7,592 nt of DNA from Patescibacteria group bacterium (lineage in GTDB: Bacteria > Patescibacteriota > Microgenomatia > Levybacterales > UBA12049). Positions 1 through 5,918 of the stretch are shown piece by piece. The stretch is from NCBI GenBank assembly GCA_030917445.1, contig JAUPUR010000091.1, forward strand, positions 1 through 7,592. The letters run 5' to 3'. Each line of letters opens with the position of its first letter. The first letter of the stretch is position 1. The position numbers and the translations under genes are program-made. Under the pieces are notes generated by a model. That model worked only from the letters and a program-made list of their open reading frames with translations. It was not told where the DNA came from and ran no database searches.

Positions 1-101
1 CAGTAACAATGGGTTTAAAAGCTAGTTCACTCCTAACAGTAGCTAAAGTTGTTAAAAACCTCATCAGTCATGATGATGACTCAAAAGAGAAAAGAGGATA
101 A
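1..101 (+). CDS. C-terminal end of a truncated gene, unidentified
   Basis: A reading frame open at the left edge (codons in phase from base 3) runs 32 sense codons to a TAA at 99-101. The visible tail reads VTMGLKASSLL...VAKVVKNLISHDDD...KRG: a mildly hydrophobic helix-like stretch followed by a charged, probably cytoplasmic end. The stop lies two bases before the ATG of the next gene, and that gene's ribosome binding site is embedded in the last codons, which is typical operon packing and supports this being a real gene end. Too little remains to name it. By analogy with Bacillus, where a DUF948 protein (YtxG) precedes YtxH, it could be a small membrane protein of that kind, but this is only a contextual guess. 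Confidence 0.6.
   Translation, partial: VTMGLKASSLLTVAKVVKNLISHDDDSKEKRG
91..98 (+). promoter_or_regulatory. Ribosome binding site of the YtxH-like gene
   Basis: AAAGAGGA lies with its GAGG core six bases before the ATG at 104, a good Shine-Dalgarno match. It fixes this start and overlaps the last codons of the upstream partial gene. It is one of only two clear Shine-Dalgarno sites in the window. Confidence 0.7.
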
Positions 102-103
102 TT

Positions 104-475
104 ATGGATAATAAAAAAAATAGTGCTGGGCTGAATCTTTTTCTTTTTGGTGTTATCGTAGGTGTTGCTGCAACTCTTCTCCTTACAACAAAAAAAGGTA
201 GAAAATTACTGAAAGTTCTTACAGATGAAGGAGCAGATAGGCTTACCAAATTTGAAAAGATGGTAAAGGAAATGGAAGTTGAGGACGAAGAGTATTTTTC
301 TGAAGATGGTTCACAAGACGAACTTGATGTTGATGGTGATGATTATGTTAAAGAGGAGAAAAAAGCTGAGCACAAGGTTGAAAAAATTGAGGTAAAAGCA
401 ACACCTTCAAAGATAAATGAAGCACCAGCTGCAAAAAAAAGATTGTTTCGAGGAATCCGCAAAAAAACTACATAA
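104..475 (+). CDS. YtxH-like single-pass membrane protein
   Basis: This 123-residue protein has a short polar start, one hydrophobic segment at about residues 10-28 (glycine/alanine/valine rich, LFLFGVIVGVAATLLL), then immediately TTKKGRKLLK. A small-residue helix ending in a K-K-G-R-K type turn is the pattern of YtxH-family proteins. Residues 40-58 look helical. Residues 58-82 are very acidic (EVEDEEYFSED, DVDGDD), and the C-terminus is lysine/alanine/proline rich, ending in a basic patch (KKRLFRGIRKK). By the positive-inside rule most of the protein should be cytoplasmic. YtxH proteins have no defined biochemical role; some are stress-linked in Firmicutes. It follows the upstream partial gene by two bases and converges with mltG eight bases away. 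The family call rests on the membrane segment and turn only; the low-complexity tail is not diagnostic. Confidence 0.7.
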   Translation: MDNKKNSAGLNLFLFGVIVGVAATLLLTTKKGRKLLKVLTDEGADRLTKFEKMVKEMEVEDEEYFSEDGSQDELDVDGDDYVKEEKKAEHKVEKIEVKATPSKINEAPAAKKRLFRGIRKKTT

Positions 476-483
476 ATTTATTT

Positions 484-1440
484 CTAAGAACTGAGGCCAT
501 ATTTTCTAATATTTTCTAGATGCTGTTCTCCAGTGGTCGCATATCTATTAATTCCATTTTTATCAGTAATGTAATAGAGAAAGTTCGTTGAGGCTGGATT
601 TGCAGCCGCTTCAAGTGATTTTTGTCCTGGGTTGGAGATTGGTCCAGGAGGAAGGCCAGGTTGAAGGTATGTGTTATAAGTTGATTTGACAGAACGGTAC
701 TCTGCAAGTGTAACCGGAGTCCACCAGTTTCCATTTATCTTTCCTTTTGCATACTGAATTGTCGCGTCAATTTGTAAAGCCATTCCAATCTCAAGTCTAT
801 TGTGCATGACTGATGAAATAAGTGCTCTGTCTTCATCGTGTTTTGCTTCCCTTTCAATCATGGATGCAAGAATTACGATTTCTTCTTTTGTGAGATCGAG
901 GTTCTTTTGAGAGATTTGAGAATATTTTTCTTCAAAAGTATTTGTTAAAAGAGTGATAATTGTTTCACTATTTGAGTCACGGGGAACGAGATATGTTTCA
1001 GGGAATAAATATCCTTCTTGTTGAAGTAAGTCTTGTTTCCATGATTCATCATAAGTTGGAATTTTCTCACTCAAAATTTCAGCAATTTCTTCAGCTCTTT
1101 TTCCTTCAGGAATAGTAACCCAAATATCAAGGCTACCCTTGGTCATCGCCTCTGCAATTTCGGTTGCAGTCATAGAAGGAGAGAGTCTGAAATCTCCAGC
1201 CTGAATTTTTTTGTCGTATCCTTTTTGTCTTACCATAAGAAAAAATACAATAGGGTCCTTAATTAATCCTTCCTTTTCTAGGTTATTTGCAATTGCTCGA
1301 ATTCCACTACCTGGTTCAATTACGAACATTTTTTGAGATTTGTCACGACGATCAAGAGGGCTCAGTCCATTGTTCCACCACAGAATTCCAATGAATATGA
1401 AGAGAGCAACAATTCCTGCAAGTATTGTTATCTTTCGCAT
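484..1440 (-). CDS. mltG: Endolytic murein transglycosylase MltG (YceG-like)
   Basis: MltG cleaves nascent peptidoglycan glycan strands at the outer face of the cytoplasmic membrane and so sets strand length, working beside the synthases. The 318 residues are close to the 340 of E. coli. Visible parts in order: an N-terminal membrane anchor (about residues 4-22, ILAGIVALFIFIGILWW), a LysM-like subdomain (about 36-105, IEPGSGIRAIANNL...EGLI and AGDFRLSPSM), and the catalytic YceG domain with GYLFPETY (143-150), ASMIEREAK (192-200; Glu196 is the likely catalytic acid), NRLEIGMALQIDATIQY (214-230) and YNTYLQPGLPPGPISNPG (255-272). All family hallmarks are intact. It starts five bases after the phosphorylase stop and has no Shine-Dalgarno sequence. 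The stop is TAG. It is the last gene of the minus-strand run and converges on the YtxH-like gene with no GC-rich terminator hairpin between them. Confidence 0.95.
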   Translation of the reverse strand: MRKITILAGIVALFIFIGILWWNNGLSPLDRRDKSQKMFVIEPGSGIRAIANNLEKEGLIKDPIVFFLMVRQKGYDKKIQAGDFRLSPSMTATEIAEAMTKGSLDIWVTIPEGKRAEEIAEILSEKIPTYDESWKQDLLQQEGYLFPETYLVPRDSNSETIITLLTNTFEEKYSQISQKNLDLTKEEIVILASMIEREAKHDEDRALISSVMHNRLEIGMALQIDATIQYAKGKINGNWWTPVTLAEYRSVKSTYNTYLQPGLPPGPISNPGQKSLEAAANPASTNFLYYITDKNGINRYATTGEQHLENIRKYGLSS

Positions 1441-1445
1441 AAGTA

Positions 1446-2720
1446 TTAATTATACATGAAAAGTGGGAAATGTTTTAAAGAGTCTTTTGCTTCTTTCAAG
1501 TTGTAAACAGAACTACTATAGAGTGTATAAAGCACTTCACCTTTCTTTATTTTCTGTCCAATTTTTTTATTCAAGTAAATGCCAGCTTTTTTATCATCAG
1601 GTGCACCGAGGATTTTTGCCAAGACGGTCGCATTTTTGCTATGAATTTTTTTGACTGTTCCGTTCATCTTAGCTTCAATCTCAAACGTAAATCTTCCTGG
1701 TTTGAGAGTTTCACTACTCATATGCGTATTTCCACCTTGAGCTTTTATAATTTCTTTCATTTTCTTTAATGCTTGCCCAGATGAAAGGATGTACCGTGCC
1801 CATTCATGACCACTTCCATATTCTTTTTTGATCTTTTGCTGAAGTGCCTTTGAGGAATCATCAAGACAAAGGTCAAGGAGCGCTCCTGAGAGGTTGAGTG
1901 CTCTTTCTTCAAGATCATATGGCCTAAATTCTTTTTGTTCAAGAACAAGTATTGCTTCTCGTGTCTCGAGCATTGGTCCAATTCCTCGTCCTGCTGGTTC
2001 ATCTGTTTTATGGATAAGAACACGTATTTTGACATCAAATTTTTTAGCTAATTTTTCAAATTTCCCTTTTAAAATTTCTGCGTCTTTTAATTTATGAACT
2101 TTAACCATTTCTCCATATGGTAAGTCTATGACAACATGTGTTGATCCGAATGCAATTTTTTTGGCCATAATTGAGACAAGGATTTTGTCAAAACTTTCAA
2201 AAAGTAACGGTTCTTCAACTTTAATAATTATGTCATCTGCAGGAGCGATGTTGAATGATCCTCCCCACACAATACATCCGTTTGTTTTCTCAACAATTTT
2301 ATAAATTTCTTTTTCATTAAATTCAACATTAGAAAGTACTTCCATATCATCGGCAGTTCCTCCAGGAGTTGTGATTGCTCGGCTAGAACTTTTTGGTATT
2401 TTAAATCCAGCAGCTGCAATGATCGGAACGACAATAAGTGTTGTCCGTGTTCCTGGTACACCACCAATTGAGTGTTTGTCAGCAACAATCCCAGAAAAGT
2501 GAAGTTGTTGACCTGTTTCTACCATTGCTTTTGTTAGATAGTAAATTTCCTGATCACTAAATCCTTCAGAATATCCAGAAGCAGCAAAGTATGTGGTTAA
2601 AACATCTCCAAGTCTTTCATTTGCAATTTCATCCATGATTGCATAGATTTCTGCATAATTAAGTTTTTTACCTACAAGCTTTTTTTGTATTGCTTTGAGC
2701 GCTAAATTTTTTTTATCCAT
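1446..2720 (-). CDS. deoA: Archaeal-type AMP/thymidine phosphorylase, lacking the N-terminal domain
   Basis: A nucleoside phosphorylase of the thymidine/AMP phosphorylase superfamily, which splits a nucleoside or nucleotide with phosphate to give a base plus (deoxy)ribose phosphate. The 424 residues carry DKHSIGGVPGTRTTLIVVPI (81-100) and SSSRAITTPGGTADDMEVL (111-129), the phosphate and substrate loops of the archaeal AMP phosphorylase branch; classical DeoA has KHSTGG and a GRGLGHTGGTLDKLE type loop. Also seen are GGSFNIAPADD (153-163), the helical stretch around GRGIGPMLETREA (244-256), and a C-terminal barrel (about 343-405, ending GEVLYTLYS). Archaeal AMP phosphorylases are about 500 residues and begin with an extra domain of about 84 residues; this protein starts directly at the helical domain. 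The start is fixed by a strong AAAGGTGGA site and overlaps the upstream small gene by eight bases. AMP versus thymidine or uridine as substrate cannot be settled from sequence. Confidence 0.88.
   Translation of the reverse strand: MDKKNLALKAIQKKLVGKKLNYAEIYAIMDEIANERLGDVLTTYFAASGYSEGFSDQEIYYLTKAMVETGQQLHFSGIVADKHSIGGVPGTRTTLIVVPIIAAAGFKIPKSSSRAITTPGGTADDMEVLSNVEFNEKEIYKIVEKTNGCIVWGGSFNIAPADDIIIKVEEPLLFESFDKILVSIMAKKIAFGSTHVVIDLPYGEMVKVHKLKDAEILKGKFEKLAKKFDVKIRVLIHKTDEPAGRGIGPMLETREAILVLEQKEFRPYDLEERALNLSGALLDLCLDDSSKALQQKIKKEYGSGHEWARYILSSGQALKKMKEIIKAQGGNTHMSSETLKPGRFTFEIEAKMNGTVKKIHSKNATVLAKILGAPDDKKAGIYLNKKIGQKIKKGEVLYTLYSSSVYNLKEAKDSLKHFPLFMYN
1449..1478 (-). promoter_or_regulatory. Possible weak promoter giving a leaderless mltG transcript
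   Basis: On the minus strand a perfect TATAAT (1449-1454) lies inside the last codons of the phosphorylase gene, with a poor TTAAAA (1473-1478) 18 bases upstream as a candidate -35. A start seven to nine bases beyond the TATAAT would fall at or next to the mltG ATG (1440), giving a leaderless message. That would fit the absence of a Shine-Dalgarno site. TATAAT here also encodes Tyr-Asn and AT-rich DNA yields such hexamers by chance, so this is tentative. Confidence 0.2.
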
Positions 2721-2862
2721 TTATTCCACCTTTAATCTGTTCTTTTGCAATTGCGATTGCAGCACGAGTAATTCGTATAAGATAGAAAAAAAATCCATTA
2801 ATCATTCTATAGATACTTGGCCAGACAACTTTAAGATTTGCGATAATTTGTTCTTTATTCAT
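2713..2862 (-). CDS. Small membrane-associated protein of 49 residues, unidentified
   Basis: An ATG at 2862 opens a 49-codon frame ending in TAA at 2713-2715. The product begins MNKEQIIANLKVVWPSIYRM, continues with an aromatic/hydrophobic core (INGFFFYLIRI, about residues 21-31), then TRAAIAIAKEQIKGGING. The middle (about 12-39) is hydrophobic but interrupted by Arg19, Arg30 and Arg33, so it could be a short membrane helix or an amphipathic, surface-lying helix. I do not recognise a family. The evidence for a real gene is position. It exactly fills the gap between the sortase and the phosphorylase, overlapping the sortase stop by eight bases (ATGAATAA) and the phosphorylase start by eight bases (ATGGATAA). 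There is no clear Shine-Dalgarno site of its own, so translation would depend on ribosomes finishing the sortase. Confidence 0.65.
   Translation of the reverse strand: MNKEQIIANLKVVWPSIYRMINGFFFYLIRITRAAIAIAKEQIKGGING
2725..2733 (-). promoter_or_regulatory. Strong ribosome binding site of the phosphorylase gene
   Basis: AAAGGTGGA on the minus strand, with its core about five to seven bases before the ATG at 2720, is the best Shine-Dalgarno match in the window. It lies within the last codons of the 49-residue small gene and explains why the phosphorylase starts here, without the N-terminal domain found in archaeal relatives. Confidence 0.7.
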
Positions 2863-3580
2863 TTTTAAGTCTGGCTTTGAGAATAAGCCTTTTCCAGGTT
2901 GTTCCTGGAGGTGTACACGTCACAAGTGTAAGATAGTTATTGTCAAAATTTTGTGCAAAGAAAGATGTATCAGTTGGATCGGTAATACTTATCTCAAAAA
3001 TCTCGTATGTATAAACAACATCTTTAATAACTAGTTCAAGTGTATCATGAGTTTTTAATGTGTGTAAGTTCGCAAAGATTGTCCTGTAATCGTTTGCTTT
3101 ATAGAGTTGGGGTAATGTTGAATGCCCAAATATAACTGCATTCCCTTTATTTGGTGGAACAGAAGTTCCACCATAGTGAACAAGATTTGCAGACAAATTG
3201 TTATTTGTTGTTGAGACAATTGCTTTTTCGATTGAGAGTGATGGAATGTTGAGAAAATACTCAGCTACAGCAGGAGTCGCTTTTGCTTGTTGAAAAGATG
3301 GGAACCAATTTTGTGCATTTGTATAATCAACACCACTAAGTGATTGAGTTGCTTGAGCAATCAAACTTTTAATTGATGATTCATTGAGAACTGTTGCTTT
3401 AGGAATAGGTGATGTAACCCCTTGAGATGCGAATGCTGGTTGGAGATACATATGAAATGAAAGTAATGGAAAAGAGAAATAGAAAAGTGCCGCTAACCCG
3501 CCAATAAAAAATAGCAAACCTGCTCTTTTGAGGATTCTTTTCTTGAGTAAAGAATCATTTTTTGTGTAAATTTTTCTCAT
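2855..3580 (-). CDS. Membrane-anchored sortase (class D/E-like cysteine transpeptidase)
   Basis: Sortases cut a sorting motif near the C-terminus of exported proteins and join it to a cell-wall or pilin amine outside the membrane. The 241 residues begin with a basic stretch (KKRILKR, 13-19) and a hydrophobic segment (about 20-40) acting as an uncleaved anchor or signal; AFA-S at 49-52 resembles a signal-peptidase site. After a serine/alanine/glutamine-rich spacer (52-105) comes the sortase barrel: LNIPSLSIEKAIV (110-122), VHYGGTSVPPNKGNAVIFGH (134-153) with His153, then TLVTC (218-222) with Cys222, and Arg231 in WKRLILKARL. All three catalytic residues are therefore present. The start overlaps the stop of the 775-residue gene as ATGA, and no Shine-Dalgarno site is visible. 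No LPXTG-type substrate is seen in the window. Assignment to sortase is firm; the class is approximate. Confidence 0.92.
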   Translation of the reverse strand: MRKIYTKNDSLLKKRILKRAGLLFFIGGLAALFYFSFPLLSFHMYLQPAFASQGVTSPIPKATVLNESSIKSLIAQATQSLSGVDYTNAQNWFPSFQQAKATPAVAEYFLNIPSLSIEKAIVSTTNNNLSANLVHYGGTSVPPNKGNAVIFGHSTLPQLYKANDYRTIFANLHTLKTHDTLELVIKDVVYTYEIFEISITDPTDTSFFAQNFDNNYLTLVTCTPPGTTWKRLILKARLKNE

Positions 3581-5904
3581 GTTGTTTTGAAGATAACAGT
3601 AATATTCTCTTTCATACGAGGTAAGAATTGAGGTAGAAATGGAATATTAGGTGTTAATTTAACTTCTGCATTTTTTACTTGAGGGAGACTTCTCAATACT
3701 TCGGTTGCCTCGATAAAGGATTTACCAGAAATTTGATCTACAACAGATTGATTATCAATATTTGGAACAAGACCTCCACTCACTTTTAATGTCGCTGTAA
3801 TTTCTTCGTCATTTTCAATATCGATATCTTCAAGGTTTGTTTTAGTATCTTTATCAGAGAGAGATAGATCGTCAGAAAAATCATCTTTCAGAAGTGTTTG
3901 TGCAAGTTCATTCAGATCTTTTTGGTTATAAGAAAAAGTTGTAAAAAGGACAGTCGCTTTGAGAGTTACTTGTTTTGCTTCATCACCTACATCTTTGTCA
4001 AAGTTTTTCTTTGTTAATGTAATATCCGTAAATTCATTAAGTGAAATTTCTTCTCCCCCTAATTTCTCTTCAAGTGAGTCTAGTGCTTTCTCTTCAAGTG
4101 ATTTCGGTAGATCTGCAGAGAGTTTGTCTGCATCTTTCTTAGAAAAAACTGTCACTTCTTTTTTTGACCCTCCGGAAAATGCAGAGTCGTTCTTGGCTGC
4201 AATATTTGATATGCCTGAAATTGTAAATTCTGTGTTCGATGGCAAATTGTATTCATTTCCAATCTTTTCAGCTGTAACAGCAACTTGAGATGTGCCAGGT
4301 TTGGTACCTGAAAAAATGCTACCTGATGCTGATGCAACGACAACTTCTTTGTCTGTGACAAATTTTCTATTGTTTGCAGAGGTTAATACAGTGCCTGATG
4401 CAACTGTACGTTTACTTTCTGAGTTATTAAAAAGAGTTACCGTACCTTTCGCTTTTTCGCCAACTTCTTCTTTTCCTGTAACGTTCATAGAAAGCGAACC
4501 TTCAAGTTGAACTTCAACTTCTTTTGCGGCAAGTATGTTTTCATTAAAGTTATTTGCGCCGTCAACAGAAAGGGTTACAGTCTCTTGTTTTTCAATACCT
4601 TTTGGCTCAAGGATGAGAGTTACTTCAGCGCTTACTTTTGTTATGTAGAGAACAAGAAGAGCAATGAAAAGTAATAATATTGCTGGAATAATAATCATTA
4701 ATTTTCCACGAGGGAGTGAAGCACCTGAAAATGGAATTGATGGAAGGAAGCTGGCGAGAGATTTTACTTTGCTCATTGATGAATGCAAAATGGATGGTTT
4801 ATCATCGTTTATTATCTGATCATTTGATTTTTCCATATTTTTTGCAAAATCGACAGAGGAAAGATTGTCTGATCGGTGTGATTTTAAAGGTTCTTCTTGT
4901 ATATTTATTTCAGGAACTGAGTAGGGTGAAGGTTTGACTTCTGTTACATCTTTTCCAATAACAAATCCAAAATCATCATTGTCTTGGTTGCTTTTTAGAT
5001 CTTTTTCTTCATTTTTCGTTAGAGACGAGTCTTTATCATCCTCAATCTTATCTGTTTTCTCTTCAGTATCTTCATGATCTTTTTGCTTTGACTTATGTTT
5101 ATTGTCTTGATCAAGATCAGTAATTACTAAATCATCAAAAATATGGGAAGCACTGAGTCCCATTTGTTCCGCTGCTCCAAAGACCATTGCTTTTCCATCA
5201 AACCCAGAAGGAAGCACTGAGATTTGTGGGACATGAAGAAAAGGAATACTTTTACTGAAATGATGAGCGATGAACTCCTGACCGAGAGCATTATCTTCAT
5301 TTTCATTCAAGAGTACAATTCGAGAAGGAAGCACATCTATGGTGAAGTTATGAAGGAGTCCATCAACAGTGTGAGGGACACTCTCATTTATTGGTCCACT
5401 CGTAGTTTGAACAATTTTTCCTGCTCTAAAGAGAGATAAAGTAACACTAGTATCTGTAATGTCAGCAAGTACTGCAGAGAGAGGAAGTCCTTCTTCTTTC
5501 TGAATAAGATGAGCAATTGCCTCAGGGGTTACCATAAAACCGATTGGTTTGAGTGAGAGTTCGTCACATATTTTTTTCAGCTTTATGAGATACTCTTTTT
5601 TAATTTTTTTATCTTCTACCCATGTTTCTTTAACACCAAAGACAGTATTCTCAGTTTCAATTGATGATGGAAGTGTTTCTTCAGCACTACTAATAGTTTT
5701 ATCCAGTACACTCAGGAGCTCTTCATACTCAAAATTTTCAAGGGGAGAAGGGAGTTTTTCTTCATGTCTGCCAATTACCTTAACTGTTCCCTGAACTTCT
5801 TCAATGATAATTGCCACAGCTTTTTCATCACGTAATAAAAGCGCTAAATAGTGAACAGACGAACTTTTCTTTTTCTGAAAAGGGTTTGGGACAGGAAGTT
5901 TCAT
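3577..5904 (-). CDS. Two-faced membrane protein: actin-fold (PilM/FtsA-like) N-half, baseplate J-like C-half
   Basis: The 775 residues divide clearly. (1) Residues 17-265 look like a degenerate PilM/FtsA actin-type ATPase fold: a first strand pair (HYLALLLRDEKAVAIIIEE, 18-36), a second phosphate-loop-like hairpin (AVLADITDTSVTLSLFRAGK, 144-163) and FGAAEQMGL (242-250); the usual glycine-rich nucleotide loops are poor. (2) Residues 265-395 are a highly charged, Lys/Asp/Glu/Ser-rich linker with no fold. (3) Residues 401-423 form one transmembrane helix (LMIIIPAILLLFIALLVLYI). (4) Residues 424-775 should be outside and contain a baseplate J-like region (about 484-590): GTVTLFNNSES, GTVLTSANNRKFVT, then AEKIGNEYNLPSNTEFTIS. 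More beta-rich, acidic sequence follows. The sortase gene begins inside its stop codon (ATGA). The stop is TGA. I infer a scaffold linking cytoplasm and cell surface; the function is unknown. Domain calls are by eye. Confidence 0.7.
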   Translation of the reverse strand: MKLPVPNPFQKKKSSSVHYLALLLRDEKAVAIIIEEVQGTVKVIGRHEEKLPSPLENFEYEELLSVLDKTISSAEETLPSSIETENTVFGVKETWVEDKKIKKEYLIKLKKICDELSLKPIGFMVTPEAIAHLIQKEEGLPLSAVLADITDTSVTLSLFRAGKIVQTTSGPINESVPHTVDGLLHNFTIDVLPSRIVLLNENEDNALGQEFIAHHFSKSIPFLHVPQISVLPSGFDGKAMVFGAAEQMGLSASHIFDDLVITDLDQDNKHKSKQKDHEDTEEKTDKIEDDKDSSLTKNEEKDLKSNQDNDDFGFVIGKDVTEVKPSPYSVPEINIQEEPLKSHRSDNLSSVDFAKNMEKSNDQIINDDKPSILHSSMSKVKSLASFLPSIPFSGASLPRGKLMIIIPAILLLFIALLVLYITKVSAEVTLILEPKGIEKQETVTLSVDGANNFNENILAAKEVEVQLEGSLSMNVTGKEEVGEKAKGTVTLFNNSESKRTVASGTVLTSANNRKFVTDKEVVVASASGSIFSGTKPGTSQVAVTAEKIGNEYNLPSNTEFTISGISNIAAKNDSAFSGGSKKEVTVFSKKDADKLSADLPKSLEEKALDSLEEKLGGEEISLNEFTDITLTKKNFDKDVGDEAKQVTLKATVLFTTFSYNQKDLNELAQTLLKDDFSDDLSLSDKDTKTNLEDIDIENDEEITATLKVSGGLVPNIDNQSVVDQISGKSFIEATEVLRSLPQVKNAEVKLTPNIPFLPQFLPRMKENITVIFKTT

Positions 5905-5918
5905 ATATCTATACGTTT

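Noticed and set aside
61..80. Small inverted repeats around TCATCA-GTCA-TGATGA
   Set aside because: They lie in the coding end of the partial gene (codons for an Asp run), have short A/T-rich stems and no following T-run, so neither a terminator nor an operator is supported.
472..481. Palindrome ATAAATTTAT between the convergent genes, as a possible bidirectional terminator
   Set aside because: It is ten bases of pure A/T including one gene's stop codon, with no loop and no stable stem.
516..734. Minus-strand frame overlapping mltG in another phase
   Set aside because: mltG is intact with all motifs; this frame is its out-of-phase shadow. The frames at 1766-2038, 2228-2488, 4152-4361, 6080-6313 and 7109-7297 are likewise shadows of the gene they lie in.
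3577..3580. TGA read as glycine, as in Gracilibacteria/Absconditabacteria
   Set aside because: The 775-residue frame ends at TGA exactly where the sortase begins (ATGA), and no in-frame TGA interrupts the other genes, so the standard code fits.
3959..4288. Open frame of 109 codons on the plus strand, opposite the 775-residue gene
   Set aside because: It is a serine/phenylalanine-rich shadow of a Glu/Lys/Ser-rich coding strand, with no ribosome site or recognisable domain. Other antisense frames at 1463-1654, 1894-2097, 4292-4510, 4716-4937, 5224-5439, 5549-5794 and 7077-7310 were rejected for the same reason.
3577..5904. Prophage or contractile injection system, suggested by the baseplate J-like part
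   Set aside because: No other tail, sheath, spike or capsid gene is present, and the protein has a membrane helix and an actin-fold-like half. A phage origin of the whole locus is not supported.
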